Shown here: positions 60,329-64,000 of the stretch, in pieces
How the letters are laid out: every line of letters begins with the position of its first letter
Position numbering within the stretch: position 1 is the stretch's first letter
Source: Anaerococcus provencensis
GTDB taxonomy: Bacteria > Bacillota > Clostridia > Tissierellales > Peptoniphilaceae
Length of the DNA stretch: 64,000 nucleotides
Direction: 5' to 3'
NCBI RefSeq assembly: GCF_000312365.2
Contig: NZ_HG003686.1
Coordinates: 242,781 to 306,780 of the forward strand
The notes under the pieces: generated by a model
What the model was told of the DNA's origin: nothing
The model's input: only the letters and a program-made list of their open reading frames with translations
The model's database searches: none
Position numbers and translations under genes: made by a program

Positions 60329-61465
60329 ATGAAAAAAGTTCTTAATACCCTTATGGCTTTATCAATTGCAGCTAGCCTTGCTGCTTGCGGAAATGCTAAC
60401 ACAAATGAAGCAGCGGAAGAAAATAAGCCGGCTGAACAAACACAGAATGTAGAAGAAAATACTTCTGAAAAGACCGAAGATACTGAAAATAACCAAGAGG
60501 CGACAAAAGAAGAAAACACTGATGCTCCAGCAGAAACTAGCGAAGCAAATAAAGACCTTTCTGGAACAGTTACAGTTTATATGCCAAGCCCAAAGGGACT
60601 TAACGAAAAATATGTAGCTGCTTTTGAAGAAGAAACAGGAGTTAAAGTTGACCTTTTCGAAGGAACAACAGGTGAAATCCTTGCTCGTCTTGAAGCAGAA
60701 AAAGATAATCCAGTAGCTGATGTAGTAGTTCTTGCATCTTGGTCAGATGGCCTTGCAATGAAAAATGATGGAGGACTAGAAAGTTATGAAGCAAAAGATA
60801 GCGACAAACTTTATCCAGAATTCTTAGATGCTGACCACCAATTATTTGGCACAAGTGCATCAGCAGTAGGTGTTATCTACAATACAACAATTTATGAGAG
60901 CATAGATGCTGATTGGTCAGACTTTGCTGATGAAGCTTATAATGGTGACATTGCTATGCCAGATCCAGAAAAATCAGGTGCAGCAAAAGATTTCTTAGCG
61001 GGATATTTCTCAGAAAACAAAGATGACTGGAAAACTTGGGAAGATGTTGCAGCAAATGGTCTAACAATTCCAGGAGCAAACAAAGCAGCTCTTGAAGCTG
61101 TAACAACAGGTGAAAAAGGAATACTTCTTGCAGGTGTTGACTACAATGCTTACAAATCAATTGATGAGGGTGAACCACTAGCAATCTATTATCCAAAAAG
61201 CGGAACAGTAGTAAACCCAAGACCAGCTATGATTTTAAAAACATCTAAAAACATGGACAATGCAAAAGCATTTGTAGACTTCTTAATCTCAGATAAGGCT
61301 CAAGAATTAGTAGTGGATGCTTACTTACTTCCAGGTAGATCTGATATTACTACAGACAAGAGAACAAATGTAGGAGATATCCCACAATTTAAAGATCTTG
61401 ACTGGGACTACATGCTAGAAAACGCTGATGACATTGCAGCAAAAATGAATTCACTAGTAAAGTAA
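60329..61465 (+). CDS. Solute-binding lipoprotein of the iron/phosphonate-type importer
   Basis: The 378-residue protein has a lipobox Leu-Ala-Ala-Cys20, a Glu/Thr/Asn-rich linker of about 55 residues and a type-2 binding fold: Val-Thr-Val-Tyr-Met-Pro-Ser-Pro near the first strand and Val-Val-Leu-Ala-Ser-Trp-Ser-Asp. The AfuA/FbpA/PhnS2 group shares this fold; the iron-binding Tyr pair of FbpA is not obvious here. It catches the substrate outside the membrane. It lies eight bases after the ATPase gene with AGGAGA before the ATG. Confidence 0.88.
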   Translation: MKKVLNTLMALSIAASLAACGNANTNEAAEENKPAEQTQNVEENTSEKTEDTENNQEATKEENTDAPAETSEANKDLSGTVTVYMPSPKGLNEKYVAAFEEETGVKVDLFEGTTGEILARLEAEKDNPVADVVVLASWSDGLAMKNDGGLESYEAKDSDKLYPEFLDADHQLFGTSASAVGVIYNTTIYESIDADWSDFADEAYNGDIAMPDPEKSGAAKDFLAGYFSENKDDWKTWEDVAANGLTIPGANKAALEAVTTGEKGILLAGVDYNAYKSIDEGEPLAIYYPKSGTVVNPRPAMILKTSKNMDNAKAFVDFLISDKAQELVVDAYLLPGRSDITTDKRTNVGDIPQFKDLDWDYMLENADDIAAKMNSLVK

Positions 61466-61466
61466 A

Positions 61467-63113
61467 ATGAAAAAAATAAAATCTAGTAATTATCTTATAC
61501 TATTACTACTTTTATTTTTTATAGTAACACCCTTAGTAACGGTATTTTTAAGAGCGATCATCATTGATGGTCGCTTAAATTTTAGTCAAGCAGCAAATAT
61601 TATCTTTACTAGCGATAATATAGTTACTATAAAGAACTCCCTACTTTTAGGAATACTGGTAGTAATAATGGCAACACTGATAGCAACACCTCTAGGGTTT
61701 ATTTTTACAAAATCCAGACTAGCCAAACATAAGTGGCTAGAAATTGTATTTATGATACCTTTTATGACTCCACCCTATATACTATCTATGGGTTGGATAC
61801 TATTCTGCCAAAAAAGAGGACTGTTCCAGCAACTTTTCCCATCTACAGGTAATTTTTCTGAGAAATTTTTCTCTCTATTTGGACTTGTAATGGTAATGAG
61901 CCTCCATATTTTTCCCTTTATAACAAATATCTTGAAAAATTCAATCGGCAATATTAGCGCAAACTTGGATGAATCAGCAAAAATAAGTGGAGCAAGTCTA
62001 GCTTACAGATTAAAGAAAATAGTCTTTCCGCTTCTAACAGGCAACTATGCTATAGGCGTGCTTTTGGTATTCATCAAAACTTTATCTGAATATGGCACAC
62101 CTGCAACGATTGGACGAAGAATAGGATTTTTGGTATTTACAACAGACATCCACAGATATGCAAGTGTTGCACCAATCGATTTTGGAAAAGCAGCAAGCCT
62201 ATCATCTATACTTGTTGTTATATGTATGATAATGAGAATGGCCCAAAATAGAATTACAGAAAAAAACACCTACAATTTGCTAGGCCAAAAATCAGCACGA
62301 ATAAAAGATATGAATCACCCAATCATATTTGATATCTTATCGGCAATCTATCTTTTGATATTAATAATATTTTCAATTGGAATTCCATATTTTTCCATAA
62401 TAGCAACCTCACTAATCAATCTAAGGGGCTACGGACTACAAAAAGGTAATTTTACTACCAAACATTATATAGAACTCTTTGAAAATAGGTCAGCTGCCAA
62501 AAGAGCTCTACTAACTAGCTTTGGCCTAGGTATAGGCACAGCAATAATATGTGCAATTATAGGAACATATATAGTAGTTACTTTATATAAGCAAGGAAAA
62601 TGGAGAAAGTATCTAGAAAATATAGCAATATTACCAGAGATGATTCCAAGTATAGTGTTTGTAATAGGTCTTATGATATTCTGGAATAAGATTTATAATA
62701 TTGTGCCACTATATAATACTTTAGGATTTATGGTTCTAGTTTATTCTGTAATGTATCTGCCTTTTACTATCCAATACGTATCATCAGCCATGATGCAAAT
62801 AGGAGATAATATCCTCCAAGCTGGGAAAATATCTGGAGCAAGTAATGGATATATTTTTAGAAAAATCACACTGCCCCTAATAGCGCCAAGCATTAGTTCA
62901 GCAGCAATGATGACATTTATAATCTCATTTAGGGAGCTAGTGGCAAGCTCTATTATATCTCCTCCAAATGTTTTGACGGTATCAACTTTCATAACAAGTG
63001 AATTTAATCAAGGATCAGTATCAGTCGGCATGGCCATGGCGGTAATATGCGTTCTAATAACAACCACTTTATTAATAGTATTAAATGTAGTTCAAAATAA
63101 GAAAAGAAAATAA
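61467..63113 (+). CDS. Double-domain ABC permease (FbpB/PhnU2-like)
   Basis: The 548-residue protein holds two fused permease halves of about six helices each. Each half has an EAA loop: Glu-Ser-Ala-Lys-Ile-Ser-Gly-Ala-Ser in the first, Gln-Ala-Gly-Lys-Ile-Ser-Gly-Ala-Ser in the second. One gene thus forms the whole channel. Fused permeases occur in both ferric (FbpB) and 2-aminoethylphosphonate (PhnU2) importers. The ATG is one base after the preceding stop. The first rRNA promoter starts two bases after its stop codon. Confidence 0.9.
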   Translation: MKKIKSSNYLILLLLLFFIVTPLVTVFLRAIIIDGRLNFSQAANIIFTSDNIVTIKNSLLLGILVVIMATLIATPLGFIFTKSRLAKHKWLEIVFMIPFMTPPYILSMGWILFCQKRGLFQQLFPSTGNFSEKFFSLFGLVMVMSLHIFPFITNILKNSIGNISANLDESAKISGASLAYRLKKIVFPLLTGNYAIGVLLVFIKTLSEYGTPATIGRRIGFLVFTTDIHRYASVAPIDFGKAASLSSILVVICMIMRMAQNRITEKNTYNLLGQKSARIKDMNHPIIFDILSAIYLLILIIFSIGIPYFSIIATSLINLRGYGLQKGNFTTKHYIELFENRSAAKRALLTSFGLGIGTAIICAIIGTYIVVTLYKQGKWRKYLENIAILPEMIPSIVFVIGLMIFWNKIYNIVPLYNTLGFMVLVYSVMYLPFTIQYVSSAMMQIGDNILQAGKISGASNGYIFRKITLPLIAPSISSAAMMTFIISFRELVASSIISPPNVLTVSTFITSEFNQGSVSVGMAMAVICVLITTTLLIVLNVVQNKKRK

Positions 63114-63114
63114 T

Positions 63115-63143
63115 TTGACATAATTAAAAACACGTAGTAACAT
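63115..63143 (+). promoter_or_regulatory. rRNA promoter P1
   Basis: TTGACA, 17 bases, TAACAT. It directly abuts the permease stop codon and is the weakest of the three by its -10. Confidence 0.6.
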
Positions 63144-63170
63144 ATTAAGTACAGCAAATAAAAAAAGCAT

Positions 63171-63199
63171 TTGACATGTTATTTTGTATGTTGTATAAT
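63171..63199 (+). promoter_or_regulatory. rRNA promoter P2
   Basis: TTGACA (63171-63176), 17 bases, TATAAT (63194-63199): a full consensus promoter. Confidence 0.88.
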
Positions 63200-63266
63200 A
63201 TATTCAATGCCACTTCAGTAGAAATAGCAAATTCTACTGAAAAAATTAAAAAATATCAAAAAATAT

Positions 63267-63295
63267 TTGACATTCATTTTTAAAGGTGGTATTAT
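63267..63295 (+). promoter_or_regulatory. rRNA promoter P3
   Basis: TTGACA (63267-63272), 17 bases, TATTAT (63290-63295). Confidence 0.8.
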
Positions 63296-63302
63296 ATGTT
63301 TT

Positions 63303-63610
63303 GTCGTTAACAAGCGACAATGAACCAGATAGTTTTTAAACTATCTACATTTAAATAGTAATTAAACTTAATCAATTAATTTGAGTAACCTAAAATTGGC
63401 CAGTCCGGCCAGAAGAGGACATTTCGTGTCTCCACATTATGAGACCCACGGAGTGGTCGCAGGACGGAACGGCCGAGAAATGATTCAATCTATATAATAT
63501 AGATGGATAAATTTAAATCACGCATTAATAGTAAGTTGATGTAAATGAAAAGAGTCATGATTAGATGACTTTCATAAAGAATTAAAACTACTATATAAGT
63601 AGTAAAAATA
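63303..63610 (+). other. 16S rRNA leader with structured G/C-rich segment
   Basis: The leader between P3 and the 16S gene has no gene. A G/C-rich part at about 63397-63477 can fold: GGCC and GTCC at its left end pair with GGAC and GGCC at its right end, and GAGGACA/TGTCTC makes an inner hairpin. A further AGTCAT/ATGACT hairpin (63552-63570) lies closer to the gene. These probably take part in 16S processing or antitermination. Confidence 0.55.

Positions 63611-64000
<390 letters not shown>

Overview
The window comes from an AT-rich, Gram-positive anaerobe of the Firmicutes. The 5' part of a 16S rRNA gene at the right edge, the A/T-rich codon use, sigma-A type promoters (TTGACA-17-TATAAT), lipobox signal peptides and AGGAGG ribosome binding sites fit the Tissierellia (Peptoniphilaceae), most likely Anaerococcus or a close relative. 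The genus is my inference from memory of 16S sequences and was not searched.

Layout. 1-5184: a partial MFS transporter, a small acetyltransferase, a 6-TM membrane protein and the TrkA/TrkH potassium system. 5185-6203: a gene-free kilobase with a promoter-to-terminator unit for an unidentified structured RNA (about 5237-5467), then a 571-bp MITE-like element with 21-bp terminal inverted repeats (5560-6130). 6204-9936: a spermidine/putrescine ABC operon with potD first. 9938-10968: rplM-rpsI behind a strong promoter and structured leader. 11178-19554: housekeeping genes (queH, ferritin, a mutarotase-like protein, a YwlG-type protein, a COG2509 flavoprotein, an alpha/beta hydrolase, an ACT/UPF0210 pair, a cyclophilin), broken by the first ORF-less group II intron (16722-17299).

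19599-30612: the most distinctive region. An AraC-type regulator diverges from an 11-gene operon: Fe-S Old Yellow Enzyme, SDR, FrdA-like flavoprotein, D-2-hydroxyacid dehydrogenase, TIM-barrel sugar isomerase, mannose-family PTS IIB-IIC-IID, a YajC-like protein, a heparinase II/III-family lyase and PTS IIA. The PTS-YajC-lyase half resembles the glycosaminoglycan uptake loci of streptococci. The usual hydrolase (Ugl) and KDG enzymes are missing from the operon and a redox set stands in their place. This is the best candidate for an undescribed catabolic system. A second, nearly identical group II intron (30658-31237) follows its terminator.

31497-40370: an SDR, two paralogous extracellular FMN-binding fumarate-reductase-type lipoproteins, a GNAT protein, two orphan RelB/DinJ-type antitoxins and the ahpC-ahpF operon with an exact PerR-box match. 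40526-44301: an unrecognised module around a frame-broken protein kinase. 44566-52420: a CAP-domain lipoprotein, FolC, glycerate kinase, rhomboid protease, a lipoprotein and oligoendopeptidase F. 52479-63113: an SNF transporter, then glycerophosphodiesterase, a Ugp-type glycerol-3-phosphate ABC operon (ugpA frameshifted in a T7 run) and an iron/phosphonate-type ABC operon; both ABC operons are preceded by TTTACA-like repeats at 11-bp spacing that look like PhoP boxes. 63115-64000: three tandem rRNA promoters, a leader and the start of 16S rRNA. No tRNA gene or CRISPR array was seen.
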